Source of the DNA: Marsupella aquatica
Lineage: Eukaryota; Marchantiophyta
Length of the DNA stretch: 64,000 nucleotides
NCBI GenBank assembly: GCA_973895155.1
Contig: OZ316899.1
Coordinates: 3,286,001-3,350,000 of the forward strand
Direction: 5' to 3'
Shown in pieces: positions 45,881 through 57,087 of the stretch (position 1 is the first letter of the stretch; each line of letters begins with the position of its first letter). The translations under genes and the position numbers were made by a program. The notes under the pieces were generated by a model that ran no database searches, was not told where the DNA came from, and saw nothing but the letters and a program-made list of their open reading frames with translations.

Positions 45881-46252
45881 GGGTATAGCGACGAGACAGG
45901 AAACAGGTAAACAATATTTTTTTTCCTGTTTTTAAAATGCTGTTACCAGGAAAAAATCACTGTTACCAGGAAAAATGACAATTTAAAAATGTCTCCTAAA
46001 ACATGTTATTTCCCAAAAAAAATAACAATGCAACATTTTTGGCTAGCTTTGGGCGCTACTATTAGCAGCGCCGGGCGCTAGCAAAAATAACTGGTCGACC
46101 GGAAAAAAAAACTTTAAAAATTCAAACAAATTTATTTATTTATTTAAATCAAAAAAAAAATTCCACCCATTTTCCTGTTACTAGTTTTTTTTCCTGTTAC
46201 CAGTTTCTGTTATTAAATCCTGTTTCCTGTTTGTTGTCTTTTGTAACCACCT
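45881..46252. mobile_element. Element G: 372-bp non-autonomous relative of transposon F
   Basis: Flanked by perfect 9-base duplications. The left end starts GGGTATAGCGACGAGACAGG; the right end, read inward, is AGGTGGTTACAAAAGACAAC and continues AAACAGGAAACAGG. The F ends show the same GGGTAT start and ACAGnAAACAG pattern. Subterminal CTGTTACCAG repeats occur at 45940, 45960, 46174 (degenerate) and 46193, and one 13-bp palindrome AGCGCCGGGCGCT is at 46067-46079. No coding capacity. Presumably mobilised by the F family's transposase. Confidence 0.8.
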
Positions 46253-46261
46253 CCTCCACAA

Positions 46262-47207
46262 CTGACAAGCGCATACCCCAATTTCTTGAGCGAATCCATG
46301 CGGACGTCTGTGGCCCTGTAGACCCCCCAGTGGCCCCTTCCCATTCTTCCTCGCAACAATTGACGCATCATCCAAGTGGTCCCAGGTTCCCCTCCTCTCC
46401 ACACAAAACTTGGTCTTCCCACGCCTATTAGCACATATCCTCCGTCTGAAATCCCAGTTCCCTGACCATCCCATCAAAATAATCAGAGTGGACAATGCGG
46501 GAGAATTTACATCGAAGACATTCGATGACTTCTGCATAACAGCGGGCATAGAGGTGGAATACCCAGTCGCCTATGTCCATTTTCAAAATGGAATAGCTGA
46601 ATCCTTGATTAAACGACTGCAATCTATAGCGAGACCACTACTGATGTAGACAAATTTACCATCAACAGCCTGGGGCCATGCCATCCTACATGCAGCAGCA
46701 TTACTAAGATATCGCCCATCGGCCTTCAACTCGAGCTCCCCACACAAACTAGCATTTGGTACCACGCCAAACCTGGCACACCTCCAAACATTCGGATGCC
46801 AGGTTCTGGTCCCGATAATGGGACCCAAGCGGACCAAGCTAGGACCTTAAAGACAAAAGGGAATTTACATCGGATACGACTCAGCATCAATCATACGATA
46901 CTTGGAACCTACCACCGCAGATGTATACAAAGCAAGATTTGTGGACTGCCACTTTTATGAGGATACATTCCCAAGCTTGAGTACAGGAGAGAATAAGACT
47001 AACGCCTCAACTAAAGACCTAGCATGGCAAATTAATTCGCAATTCTGGAACGACCCAAGAACTGCACAAACCGACACTGAGGTCCAGCGAATACTCCACC
47101 TCACTAGAATCATGAAACAATTACCTGATGCATTTGCTGATGTAGCACAGATCACCAGGTCCCACATACCTGCTACCAATGCCCCCTCCAGAATCGAAAT
47201 GGAATGA
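46262..47207 (+). pseudogene. Copia E integrase, several frameshifts and stops
   Basis: Starts TDKRIPQFLERIHADVCGPV (first catalytic Asp), then frameshifts near 46330-46400. The second catalytic Asp is in IRVDNAGEF (near 46493) and Glu in NGIAESLIKR (near 46600). Stops are at TAG 46647-46649 and TAA 46848-46850. The distal part reads GIYIGYDS, the usual copia integrase C-terminal motif, then VYKARFVDCHFYED. Confidence 0.85.
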
Positions 47208-47216
47208 CAAGCTGCT

Positions 47217-48388
47217 ATGACTGCTGAACCGAGGAAGAAGAGAGGACGACCCATAGGAGCCGGAGACAAACAACCACGCCAGAGAAGGGTCCCGCCAAAT
47301 ACACAAGCGACATCAGCACCCACGGTACCTGCTATACCTACACCAACAGAAAACGAAGAGATAGCAATTAACTATAATCACACTGGCAACATCTGGGACA
47401 GATCTACTGTATTATTGGATAGCATATTTGCATACCAAATCTCACAAGCGATAATAGCAGACTTACCTGATCCCATGACCATCAATGAAGCACGCCAACA
47501 AAAAGACTGGCCAGAATGGCAAATTGCAATCAACTCTGAACTCGACTCCTTGATCTCACGATTGGCCCGATTAAACCAGCTCCGCCGGAAGTTCACCTCA
47601 CGGGCTACAAATGGACATTCATCAAAAAGAGGAATGCCGAGGGAGCGATTGTGAGATACAAAGCCAGATTAGTAGCCAGAGGATTCACACAAATCCCAGG
47701 CAGAGACTATGACCAAACTTACTCACCGGTCATGGACGTGATAATGTACAAATACCTAATAGCATTCGCCATACACCATAAACTTATAATGCATCAACTG
47801 GACATAGTGACAGCTTTCCTATACGGTCACCTTGATACTATGATCTATATGGAAGCCCCTCCTGAACTTATAACCAGAGTAAACTACCACATTGAGGGGG
47901 AGAAGGGGCATCCAGACACAAACACTATGAGCGAAGGCCCTTTTGGCCACACAAACAAAACAGTGTTATACAACACTGCAAAAGCAATAGGATGGCGAGC
48001 TTCTACTAAGCCCAAACTGAATGAGAAAGCACTTCATGCAAGAACTCGTTTCGCTGTCCAGGTCCTCCGATCCATGTATGGCCTGAAGCAGAGTGGACGC
48101 ACCTGGTATAAACATTTCAAACATGAGATGTTGGCCATGGGTTTCAAGACATCAGACATCACCCCCTGCCTATTCATTAAACATGAAGGACATGAAATAA
48201 TCATTGTGGCCATCTACGTGGACGATCTAAACTTATTTGGCACAAAAAGGATCCTACATGACACAATTAAACAGCTGAATAGGGTATTTGAAACCATAGA
48301 TCTAGGCAGAACTGCATTCTGCCTCGGACTGTAGTTCGAACACCTTATGAGTGGAGTATTCCTCCACCAATCAACTTATACCTGCAGG
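47217..48388 (+). pseudogene. Copia E reverse transcriptase, split by transposon F
   Basis: Begins with a Lys/Arg-rich linker, then WPEWQIAINSELDSL. A frameshift lies near 47560-47650; from 47651 the RT reads YKARLVARGFTQIPGRDYDQTYSPV, LDIVTAFLYGHLD, then RSMYGLKQSGRTWYK and catalytic YVDD at 48215-48226. TAG at 48332-48334 replaces a probable CAG. Sequence continues to 48388 (HQSTYTC), where F is inserted. The RT box itself is intact. Confidence 0.88.
48381..48388. other. Target site duplication of transposon F (left, CCTGCAGG)
   Basis: Second copy at 59134-59141. If the duplication is 9 bases, the preceding base differs (A versus C). Removing one copy plus F joins the copia RT frame in phase. 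Confidence 0.85.
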
Positions 48389-48500
48389 GGGTATGATAGC
48401 CACGACAGAAAACAGAAAACAGAAAACCTGTTACCAGGGGTTTATTTTCTGTTAACAGGGAAATTGTACCTGTTACCAATAAGCTTGTCCCTGTTACCAG

Positions 48501-49138
48501 TTTTGCCTGAACCATAACGTGCATATCCACCACTGTAAGGTGCATATCCACCACTCTAATGGCATAATTTTTTGGGGGGCAATAAAGTTTAAAACAAACA
48601 ATTATTTTGTGCCATCCGATGGATGAAGTGTACTATCAATCCTCCATTGACACAACAATTTATTGTAGAAGATAAAAAACATGGTATTAGGAGTGTGCCT
48701 AAAGAAACATTCATGCAAATCAATCTATTTTCATCGCCAAATAGTGACCCTTAGAGTGGGACCCACCATAGCACATGTCAATCGTGGAGTCCAAATGAAC
48801 CCAATCTAAAGGAGTTGATTAAATGGACCTTGTAACGTCACAAACAAATGACAAATCACATCCTCGAGGCTTTGAAGACAGTAGACAATTTAATCAACTT
48901 ACACATTTTAAATAAAACAAGAGGTCATTCTTCCACAATGCAAGTACATAATGAAGCAATGAATATCCGGTTTCCTAGAACCAGCGCCCGGCGCTAACCA
49001 ACAAAGTCTCAATAAAACAACTAAAATATCCGTTGGAAAAAGACAAAATAGGGAATAACCGTTATATTGAACGACGACCTATTGGGCAGTTTCGATCTCT
49101 CTCATAAGCCATTCAAGTTCTGCCTCTCCAGCACAAGC
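48501..49138. other. Left non-coding end of transposon F
   Basis: AT-rich, no coding potential seen. One perfect palindrome at 48983-48995. Probably contains the 3' untranslated region of the minus-strand transposase gene. Confidence 0.6.
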
Positions 49139-50609
49139 CTAACTTAAAGTCAAAATAGGTTGGCTACAAAGAGTCGACTCCTCAATCTCAAGTTTGAAAA
49201 CATTTATGTACACCCAGTATAGATGTTTGCAAGGCATGTACGACTTGCCACGCGAATGTCGGAGGAAGAAGTCTTCACAAGAGCAAGCGGGGAAGATACA
49301 GATTTGGACGAAGTATGTGCTTGGTGATCGATGGTTCTCATGGGTTCGAATTCGAAATTGCTTTCCAAAAGCATTTCCGGTCTGAACATTCCATTCCCCA
49401 TCCAAACTCATCACTTCTTGTCGTGCAGACTCCATTCGCTTCGTGTGACCCACAGTGAGATTAGACCGAGGCCTTGAGTTCCTCCCATTCCGACTACCAA
49501 GTCGGAGATTCGGCTCCAAAAACCTTATTGTTTCTGGGAACACGTTAACATTTATCCTGAGGTCAAAAGCAGATGGCGCAGATCGACTCAATCCTGTTGT
49601 TCGCGCTAATACAAGTCCTTGCTCTTCCAGGAATGTAATTTTAGAAGGAGACAGGCTCGTACCCTTCAGAACAGGCAAAATGTCAGGAAAAGGAGGAAGC
49701 TTCTGAACACCACGACGCGGATGACTCTTGTAACACGCTTGGTTCGGGCAAAACCAAATCATTTCGGAGATGGGTTCGCCCTTGAAGAGACGATGGCCCT
49801 TCACGACAATTCCGACAACACCTTCAGACGAATGGAAGCCAACCTTCTTGATACGATTTCGACACTCATCGCGATCCGAACTCCCATTCAGTGTACCATT
49901 GCATTGCGGACCTGCTCCATACTTCGATGTCCGTCGCAACTGCCACTGCCCCGGAGGGACATCCTCGTGGAAGTTGATTATGAAGTGTTGCTGGGGCACT
50001 GAGCGGAGGTTTTGAGGATCTTGTTGTTCGGGTTGTTTGAGGAGTATAGTCCAGTGAATCAGTATCACTCTCTGATGTGACCATACCTGAGAGATTCACC
50101 ACCTTTGTGACAGGATGATCAGAACTTGAGGGAATAGAAGAAAAGTCAGTTCTGTTCAGGTTCTTCCTTTTCAAACCACGAGTATTTGGTGTGGTTATTA
50201 GAACGGTGTCATGCCGATGGGAATCTTGTGGAGAGACAGTCCCAGTTGCATGTCCCTTCCTCTTCATTGACTTCGTCATTATATCTCCATTCAGGGGAGT
50301 ACTTCTTTCCAAATCGAATTCTGCTGCGTTAGATAGAAGCATATTAGTCGCTTCTTCAAACAATCTTGGCGAACCTGCTTGATTGGCGGAACGGAACGCC
50401 AATTCCCATATAGTTGGCCCCTTCCCCCGGTTCAAGCCTTTACGGTATGCACTGTATCCGGCAACTTGAGACAGAGCACGGTTTTGGTCAACTTCGCAAG
50501 CTTCATAAAGACCGACCTTTTTCTTTGTAGCCGAGGCTTTCATGGACGCATGCCTTGATTCTGACCCTGTACAGTTGGGGATCAAGGCACCTTCCTCAGC
50601 GCTTTTGCT
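49139..50609 (-). pseudogene. Transposon F transposase gene, last exon (SWIM-like zinc motif)
   Basis: The acceptor AG at 50611-50610 fits in phase with the donor at 50845. The exon continues SKSAEEG and reads LYEACEVDQNRALSQVAGYSAYRKGLNRGKG, then a Ser/Thr-rich linker. A one-base frameshift lies near 50000. In the new frame it has FHEDVPPGQWQLRR and, near the end, CSC-x14-CKH (about 49215-49270), a SWIM-type CxCxnCxH zinc motif found at the C-terminus of Mutator-like transposases. It stops at TAG 49139-49141. The SWIM call is by pattern only. Confidence 0.65.
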
Positions 50610-50845
50610 CTGCCATACAAAAATGTCAACCGTAAGTAGTATTCTATTACCAGCGCCCGGCGCTGGCAACATAAATATGTAGAACAGGCCTGAAATACAA
50701 TTTCAATGTTTAATACTGAATTCTAACTACATATTGGCTTCAATTTCTTGTACTACTTGTTTTGACGTGTATGGAGAAAATAACCAGCGCCTGGCGCTAA
50801 TATGAAGTTGATGAACATTACAGTCTAGATAGATGGATGCCTTAC
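50610..50845 (-). other. Intron of the F transposase gene
   Basis: 236 bases, GTAAGG...TATGGCAG on the minus strand, phase 0 on both sides. It contains two copies of the 13-bp palindrome (50652-50664 and 50786-50798). Confidence 0.7.
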
Positions 50846-52610
50846 CACTCGAATAAAATTGCCCCACTGGCGCCAGCGAACAACCCACCAAGATATCCAG
50901 CTTTGCAGCATCTTCAGCTTTCCGGGGACACAGTTTCCTGATTGCCACCACACAACAATCTCTCGGGACACCCGGTATGCTGCCACAAATGATGGAGCAT
51001 TTCTCAGTTTCTCCCAAAGTCTCCGATGCTCCGATTGACATTCTTCCAGTACTCCTTCCTTGGAATGACAATGAAAAGATTGATAAAAGTGAAATGCATC
51101 AGAGCGCTCCCTCTCCGGGTCCGAGTGTCCACCAAAAAAAACATTTCGCACTGCATTCCATCCAGCTTGTGCATTGTCGGCCATAAATCCTTGGATGACA
51201 ACCTCCTGAAGTTCATTTTCTTTGCAAACCTCAATCATCACTCTCCATGCCTTTTCGAAGGACTAAGTGTCTTCACCTTTCAACTCGCATGTGAAAATTG
51301 TACACAGTGCACGGAAATTGTGGTCGTAGACGTGTGCGCTGAAAGTAAACCAATCCGTGGTGACACGCTGCATCACATCAAAACTTACCCAGGCTCCTTC
51401 GAGTCTTCCACCCGGTTGCATCTACCTCAAAAGATCCACACCGGAACCATGACCTTTCACGGTCATTTTAAAGATGTGAGGCCTATCGTTCTGACATCCC
51501 TGACCTGGAAGCAAATACCTCTGGAGAAACGACACATGAATCCTCCTCTGCATTTGTGAGAGAAAATCTAATTCACCTAACGCTCCGACAAAGAGATGCA
51601 AACTTTTGCGGAGTGGAAAGGACAATCAGAGACTTCCATATTTTAGTTTCTTCGATATCGACCATGTCGTCAACATGTTCGCAGAGAGATTTCACTAAGG
51701 ACCCTGTAGCAGAATTCAAGATCCCTGCCGGTTTTGACAGAGGATTGGCTTCATGTTTTTTTTTAATTAGATCCTCAGCTATCTTCTCCGCACTCCTACA
51801 GAAGGTTTTTCTACCTGGATGGTTGTGCTCACCTATATGAATTGCCAGGCGGGACATATGACTGCATGTTTCCGCATCAAGTAATACTTGGGGGTACATG
51901 TAAAACAAACGGGCAGGGCAGTACTTCACACAAAAAGGAATCTGTTCGCAGTAATGACAAACAACACCTCCCTCTTCGATGAAAGATCCCACAGCATACT
52001 GACCACTGAGCTTTGGAGTACCCTGCCATGCCTTAGCATTTGCCTTCTTCTTCCTTTGGAAATAGTCGCAGGACTTGTTCCTGCATTCAATGAATCCCGT
52101 ACAGGTAACCTTCCCAAACTGCCAAAGGTTTTTAGGATGAACAGTTGTAGTTGTTGGAAATATGCGTGTCCAAATGTAACAATCTTTGGCACAATCCATG
52201 TCCCTAAGCCTAGAGCCTTTAGAGAGCATCTTATCAATGGGCGGCAACTCAAACACGACGTTACCATTGTACTTAGTTGGCAGACAGGACACTTGTTCAT
52301 GCTTGAAATGACCCACTGATATGAACCGTGACAACTCACTATGACCAGTTGATTTGAGTAACGTATCCATCGCACTGCGCCGGTACACGACCTCCAACTG
52401 CTTAGAGCTTCCCGGAGTCTCAGCTTTCACGACAGCAGGGAGCGGGCTTTTCTTCTTCGACGGTGGACTTAGAGTACGATCTCCATCCTCACTTGAAGAA
52501 ATCTCAACCACATCACATGGAACCGGAGGGAAACTGGACAGTCCTGCAGCTGTCTTAAACGAACCGAGTACGAGATCCCTGCGTAGAGATGCCAAAACCG
52601 TTATTGTCAA
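50846..52610 (-). pseudogene. Transposon F transposase gene, main exon (zinc domain and DDE-type core)
   Basis: The N-terminal half has a Cys/His region, CTGFIECRNKSC then CHYCEQIPFCVKYC and HIGEHNHPG, resembling WRKY-GCM1/FLYWCH-type zinc domains of Mutator-like transposases. After a frameshift near 51573 it continues LLPGQGCQND, SFDVMQRVTTDWFTFSAHVYDHN and GFMADNAQAGWNAVRNVFFGG, which I take as the DDE core with its first and second Asp. SREIVVWWQSG and a Trp-rich helical end (WWVVRWRQWGNF) follow. In-frame TAG stops are at 51422-51424 and 51263-51265. The first ATG is uncertain; a possible 3' splice site (CTACGCAG, near 52579) suggests an upstream exon. The family assignment comes from remembered similarity to plant transposase-like proteins, not from a search. 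Confidence 0.7.
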
Positions 52611-53303
52611 ATTTTAGTAGCGCCTGGCGCTAACTAAAATACGCCACTAAAAATGTGTCTGAAATCTCGACATTCCAAACTAGCGCCCGACGCTAGTATA
52701 GAATAAATTCCCTTAAAATGAACATTATGACCACATACCAGGTGGTAATTGGGAATAAATGGTGCCTTCAAAGGATGGTTTTGATTGATTATGGATGATA
52801 AATGAACATTTATACTAGCGTCGGGCGCTAGTATTACATTTGAGAAATATTTCTCCGTAAACGATGTACTGAAGGATACTTTAATAAAATATGGGGGTGA
52901 AAAGGCCGAAATTTATGTCATAGCTCCTTCAAAAAAGACCTCTAAATTTCTTCCAGTTTATACTAGCGCCGGGCGCTATTATAAGCATACTCTAAATTGT
53001 TCACCTTGATGGTCATCATTAATGCTAGCGCCCGGCGCTAGTATTGATATGATGTTAGGAAATGTCTTTAACGGTAACATTCAACGGTAACTTATGACTT
53101 CCGTGTGTGTTACGCATCTTCTACCGTTTGATTTTGGTAATTAAACCTTCCGTATACAGACGTTGGAAACCGCCAAACATCAGAGCTAATGGCTTTCCTC
53201 TAGGTTATGTCATCCTCCCGCTAGAATATATTACACGTTCAGAGATGATTATAGTTCCATAATTTCATTGTACGATAGTTCGTACGCTTCTAGAAGGAAG
53301 ACG
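52611..53303. promoter_or_regulatory. Divergent promoter region of transposon F with five palindromes
   Basis: About 0.7 kb of AT-rich DNA between the two divergent genes. Five copies of AGCGCCNGGCGCT are at 52619, 52682, 52817, 52965 and 53027, two of them with one mismatch. A TATA-like AATATATTA lies near 53225, about 80 bp before the plus-strand ATG. Promoter function is inferred from position. Confidence 0.55.
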
Positions 53304-54055
53304 ATGGAGGTATTCCCCTCTTCTTCCAGAGGGTATAGTGTGGTTCCTGACCAGGAGCGAGCTTATTCTGAATCTTCGCAGTCTTCGTTTACTGGTTCAG
53401 TCTATACACGTCGTGTAACTCGTTCCTCAAAGTTGTTGCCGCTCACTTCTGTCAGCGGTGTTTTGGGTCCAAATCCTTTGCAAAGAAAGATGGACAACGT
53501 AGACATAATTGCGATCCAGGATGTTGCGGATTGCGCGCTTGCTGAGACTGATCTCATTTCGAAGCATGTCATGTCTTTTGGAAAGGATTCTCGTGGATTT
53601 GACAAGGAGCCACCTTGAATCCCTCTGTGTCGATTGGTTCACATGGAGGTGGTTCGTACTCTGCAGAAAGACAGCTCTTCCATCGAGAAGCTGAAAGACT
53701 CTTTTCGTAGTATGGGTTACAACTCTTCGATAGGGATGCGTTTCTATGTGCAGCCAACGGATGAGAACGGAATTGTTCTGACCTGTACCCAGGACATTCG
53801 TGATTCATGGGATCCAATATGGCAATTGGAGAACAAGAAGTTTGAGGCTGAATGCGAGGCTGACCCGGATTTTCTCGTCTTGAAGGATAAGATGTTCTCT
53901 GTATTCGATGGAAATCACAGGCTGTACTCCTGGACGCTTGTAACAGAGGAGAACCCGGACAATCCAAAATATCATCCTCGTGTGCTCTGTACAATATTTA
54001 AAGGAGACAAGGGATCTCTCATTGAAATTGAGGCAGCTATGCACACCGTGAATCA
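53304..54055 (+). pseudogene. F accessory gene exon 1: ParB/Srx-like (DGNHR) domain
   Basis: ATG 53304 opens MEVFPSSSRGYS. The frame is continuous to the donor at 54056 except for TGA at 53616-53618 (probably from CGA). After a Ser-rich N-terminus it reads SIEKLKDSFRSMGYNSSIG, then FSVFDGNHRLYSWTLVTEE. The DGNHR box following a 'conditions/parameters' strand resembles the ParB/sulfiredoxin superfamily nucleotide-binding motif seen in ParB-like and DNA-modification-associated proteins. The exon ends MHTVNQ, consistent with a helix. Similarity is by motif only; a chance match is possible. The exon is spliced in phase to 54180. Confidence 0.6.
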
Positions 54056-54179
54056 GTAAGTTCTCATGATTTCCAGTTCTTTCTTTAAATCTTGCGAGTG
54101 CTGTATTTACTAGCGCTCGGCGCTGCTTATACATGAATTGTTTTTCATTGACTCTTACTCTCAACGTTTGTTCGTGTAG
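54056..54179 (+). other. Intron 1 of the F accessory gene
   Basis: GTAAGTTCTC...TTCGTGTAG, 124 bases. Splicing keeps the frame (CA|G). Contains one degenerate palindrome at 54112-54124. Confidence 0.75.
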
Positions 54180-55513
54180 GCTTGGCCAAGCAGTTGTAGA
54201 GCCTTCCTGGATCCTGGATGCGGACAGAATCAAACGAATTCTGGCGCATGACCTTGAGTATTACAGTAAACTGATTGACCCGGGTAATTTCAAGAAGTTT
54301 GAAAGCATTCGGCTGAAAACTCGGAAGGGGTCATGGTATACGAAGAAGATGCCACAAGAAGCACTTGTTTACATTCTTTGTGAGAATAAGATAAAGTCGT
54401 ACTCGCATCAATTCAAACTCGACATGGAGGCAGCGGAGGCTCAAGGGAGTCCATGGTCGGCGGACGAGATTTCAAAACGGCATGCGGCCATGATGAAAGA
54501 CGCAACCAAAGATTGGGCAGTGAAGTCTTCAAAAATTACGCCCTTATTAAGTCATGAATTTGAAGATTTCCTCAGTACATGTGCAGAAATGTATGCTATC
54601 ACAGAGAGAAACAAGAGAGAGAAGAAGCCTGACACCGTTGTATGTACGATGGACCGCGCACGATTGTTCACCGCTGTTTCTGCTCTAGACCCAAAGTTAC
54701 GAAGCACTTTACTTGTGGCACATTGCAATCCTGAGCTGCGGAGACAGTTTTTTCACCCAGCAAGTGTTAACGATGATCCAGTCAAACAGTGGTGCCACAC
54801 TTGGATCACTTGGAATAGTGTGGAGGGAATTGCTGCTGGCATGTTACATTCATGTCTACGTGAAGTTGAGCAAACCATGCCCGCGAATAGATTGGAAGAG
54901 TGGAATTGTAGTTCGTTTGATGATCTAGTTCAGTTTGTTACAAATGAATTCAAGAGATTTGGTGATTCCGTGAAGAATAAGTTCTTTCACACTATGTGGC
55001 CTTCAAAGTACCCTGACAAAGAAGATTACACCCAGAGAAACCAGAAGCGAGCGAAGAGGTTTGTGTATAGGTTCTACATGCACATGGAGGTAACCAAACC
55101 TAATTACTTCTGGGCATATCCTGCAGCTTTTATGAAGTGGATTTCAATAAGTGAAGATGATGCCTTGGCTGATTTGTACTCTATGTACCCCACGGAGGGC
55201 ATATTTCCTCTGAGACCAATGACAGAATGGGAGAGAACTCACTGCCCCTGGTATCTAGATACAGATAGATGGGATTCTCCTTTTGATCAAAGGGAAAAAG
55301 ATGCCTTCCATAAGCTTTCAAAGTCTCAGATACCAGCAAAACTTGTGTCCGACATGAAGCAGGGTCTACTTGACGATGTAGACAAGTCTGCCACAAACTT
55401 GCAAACTATCTGTGAAACAACTGTTGTGCATGTGGACCGGAGTCGCAAACCTCGCGCGAAAGCCAAAGCGGAGCTAGCAGCACCGAGCGAGTCTACTAAA
55501 TCTGGAAAGAAGA
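54180..55513 (+). CDS. F accessory gene exon 2: large helical middle region
   Basis: Open over 445 codons with no stop. It starts LGQAVVEPSWILDADRIKRIL, is rich in Trp, Lys and Glu, and has no motif I recognise with confidence. LSHEFEDFLSTCAEMYAI and QFFHPASVNDDPVKQWCHTW look like helical, possibly DNA- or protein-binding segments. The end is basic and Ala/Lys-rich (RKPRAKAKAEL), like a linker. The lack of stops over 1.3 kb, while neighbours have them, argues for recent function of the family. It is spliced in phase to exon 3 via the donor at 55514 (GTAAGT). Confidence 0.7.
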
Positions 55514-55703
55514 GTAAGTATTGCTATCCATGATTTTGCCAGCGCCAGGCACTGGCAAAAAATATTCTGTTGAGGGTATTCTCTTTCTTGGTTATTAGGC
55601 TTCGGTTGCGACTTAAGTGAATTGCATTTGGTTAGCGCCAGGCGCTAGCTTCTTTCAATACTTTAAAAGTACTTATTCTAACTACGACCTGGTTATATTT
55701 TAG
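55514..55703 (+). other. Intron 2 of the F accessory gene
   Basis: GTAAGTATTG...ATATTTTAG, 190 bases, phase 1 on both sides. Holds two palindromes (55541-55553 with one mismatch, 55634-55646 perfect). Confidence 0.75.
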
Positions 55704-56900
55704 GAGGGAGGAAGTCTAATACGGTGGGAACGGGAGATACTAAAAAGGATGCTACACCTGAAGTTTCCGAGGCAAACACGGGAGCTCGATCGGACCCCAT
55801 TACTCCAGTCGACAAAGGGAAGGTTATAGTTCCTATCGACGCCACGAGTACCAGGAAGAAACGAAAGAGAGCTGTCGAAGGTGGACAATCTTTAAGGGAG
55901 AGTGTTATAGCTTCTGGTTTCCAACGTGAAGTTGGAAACTTCAAAACAACTGTGTCTCGCCATCGCATGGTTGAGACAAGCCTTTCTGAATTTTTTGACT
56001 CGACGTTCAACAAGGAGGAGAAGCCCGAGTGGGTTAGTGATGTGGAGAAATGGGGAAAAGACCTCGTTAAGTTGGGATTTAAAGAGAAGGGAGTTGTTCG
56101 GGGGGGAAAAGTAAGATCGTTTGGAGTGGATGCCGGCTTCATTTACCTACCGACCGGGTTCAAACCATCTATCATTGATAAGAAGGTTCCTAAATGGAAC
56201 ATTCCAGATCACTCAATGGCGAGATCTTTTTTCAAATCCATGGATCCATTTTTATCAGATGATGGGTTCCTTGTAATTCTACACAATGGGGAGTACGATC
56301 CCATGTCGCAAGTCATTGCTGCCTGTCAGGAGTCAAGGAAATTTCAGTGTATATGCTCGCATAATGTTGTGATGTCTGACCCGATGTATGCGGCAAAGAC
56401 AAACCAAGAGATGTTTACCCTCAGGCTCGACATATTTGGCGGAATTAATGGGAAATGTAAAATTCCCAAAGACCCCAAATTTCGGCCGCTGTCCATCAGT
56501 GAGGACCCTTCGGTTACCAATTTGATCGGACTCTCTTCGCTCAAATCAAATCCATTCCCGCAAATGGAGTTTGCTGGAAATGCTCATCTGTCTGTGGGTT
56601 TTATGCAATCTGTTATAGAGCTTGTCACACGGCCTCGTGATATTTTTATGGATTGGACTGCTGGGGTTGGAGGCTCTTACATTGCTGGCGACTTCTCTGG
56701 ATGATTTGTACTCGGGATAGAACACCGGAAAGAATTTATTGAAACCGCTTCAAAGGTTTTCATGGATTTGTTGTCTCCCAAAGAGATTGCAGTGTTACCT
56801 CCACCTGTTCCTACTGCCGACAGAAAAAAGAGAGATAAGCTTCGGTCGGTTCTCAATTTTGATTCTGATGATGAATCGAGTGAAGGTGGAGAGGAACAAG
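55704..56900 (+). pseudogene. F accessory gene exon 3: permuted DNA-methyltransferase-like domain
   Basis: In phase with exon 2. A Lys-rich linker (TRKKRKRAVEGG, a nuclear-signal candidate) is followed by a domain with SFGVDAGFIYLP, then MDPFLSDDGFLVILHNGEYD, and at the end FMDWTAGVGGSYIAG...FVLGIEHRKEFIETASKVF. The last part matches the motif X/I segment of permuted (beta-type) DNA amino-methyltransferases: Asp, Gly-rich loop, then a strand ending in Gly-Ile-Glu followed by a helix. The catalytic [DN]PP[YWF] motif IV is not evident, so the enzyme may be divergent or inactive. TGA at 56702-56704 falls where such enzymes usually have Arg before the Phe-x-x-Gly-Ile-Glu strand. It would act in the nucleus on DNA, if active. 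Confidence 0.6.
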
Positions 56901-57087
56901 GTACAAGAAACTGAGGAGGAAAAGGGAGAGCGTCGTGCAGCTGCAGATGAAACCGATAGGGATGACTCTTCCGAGTAATGTTCATAAACTCGTAAGCTTC
57001 TTTCTCCATTCCCGTCAATTCATAATATTTCTTTTGTTGTTTTGGGGAAAGGTGCCTTACAAAATGGACTTTGTTATATCAGGTCAG
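56901..57087 (+). other. Probable intron 3 of the F accessory gene
   Basis: GTACAAGAAA...TCAGGTCAG, 187 bases. Chosen because it keeps the frame and makes the total coding length of the four exons divisible by 3 (3588 bases). The donor is weak, and an unspliced read-through ending at 56914 is an alternative. Contains no palindrome. Confidence 0.45.
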
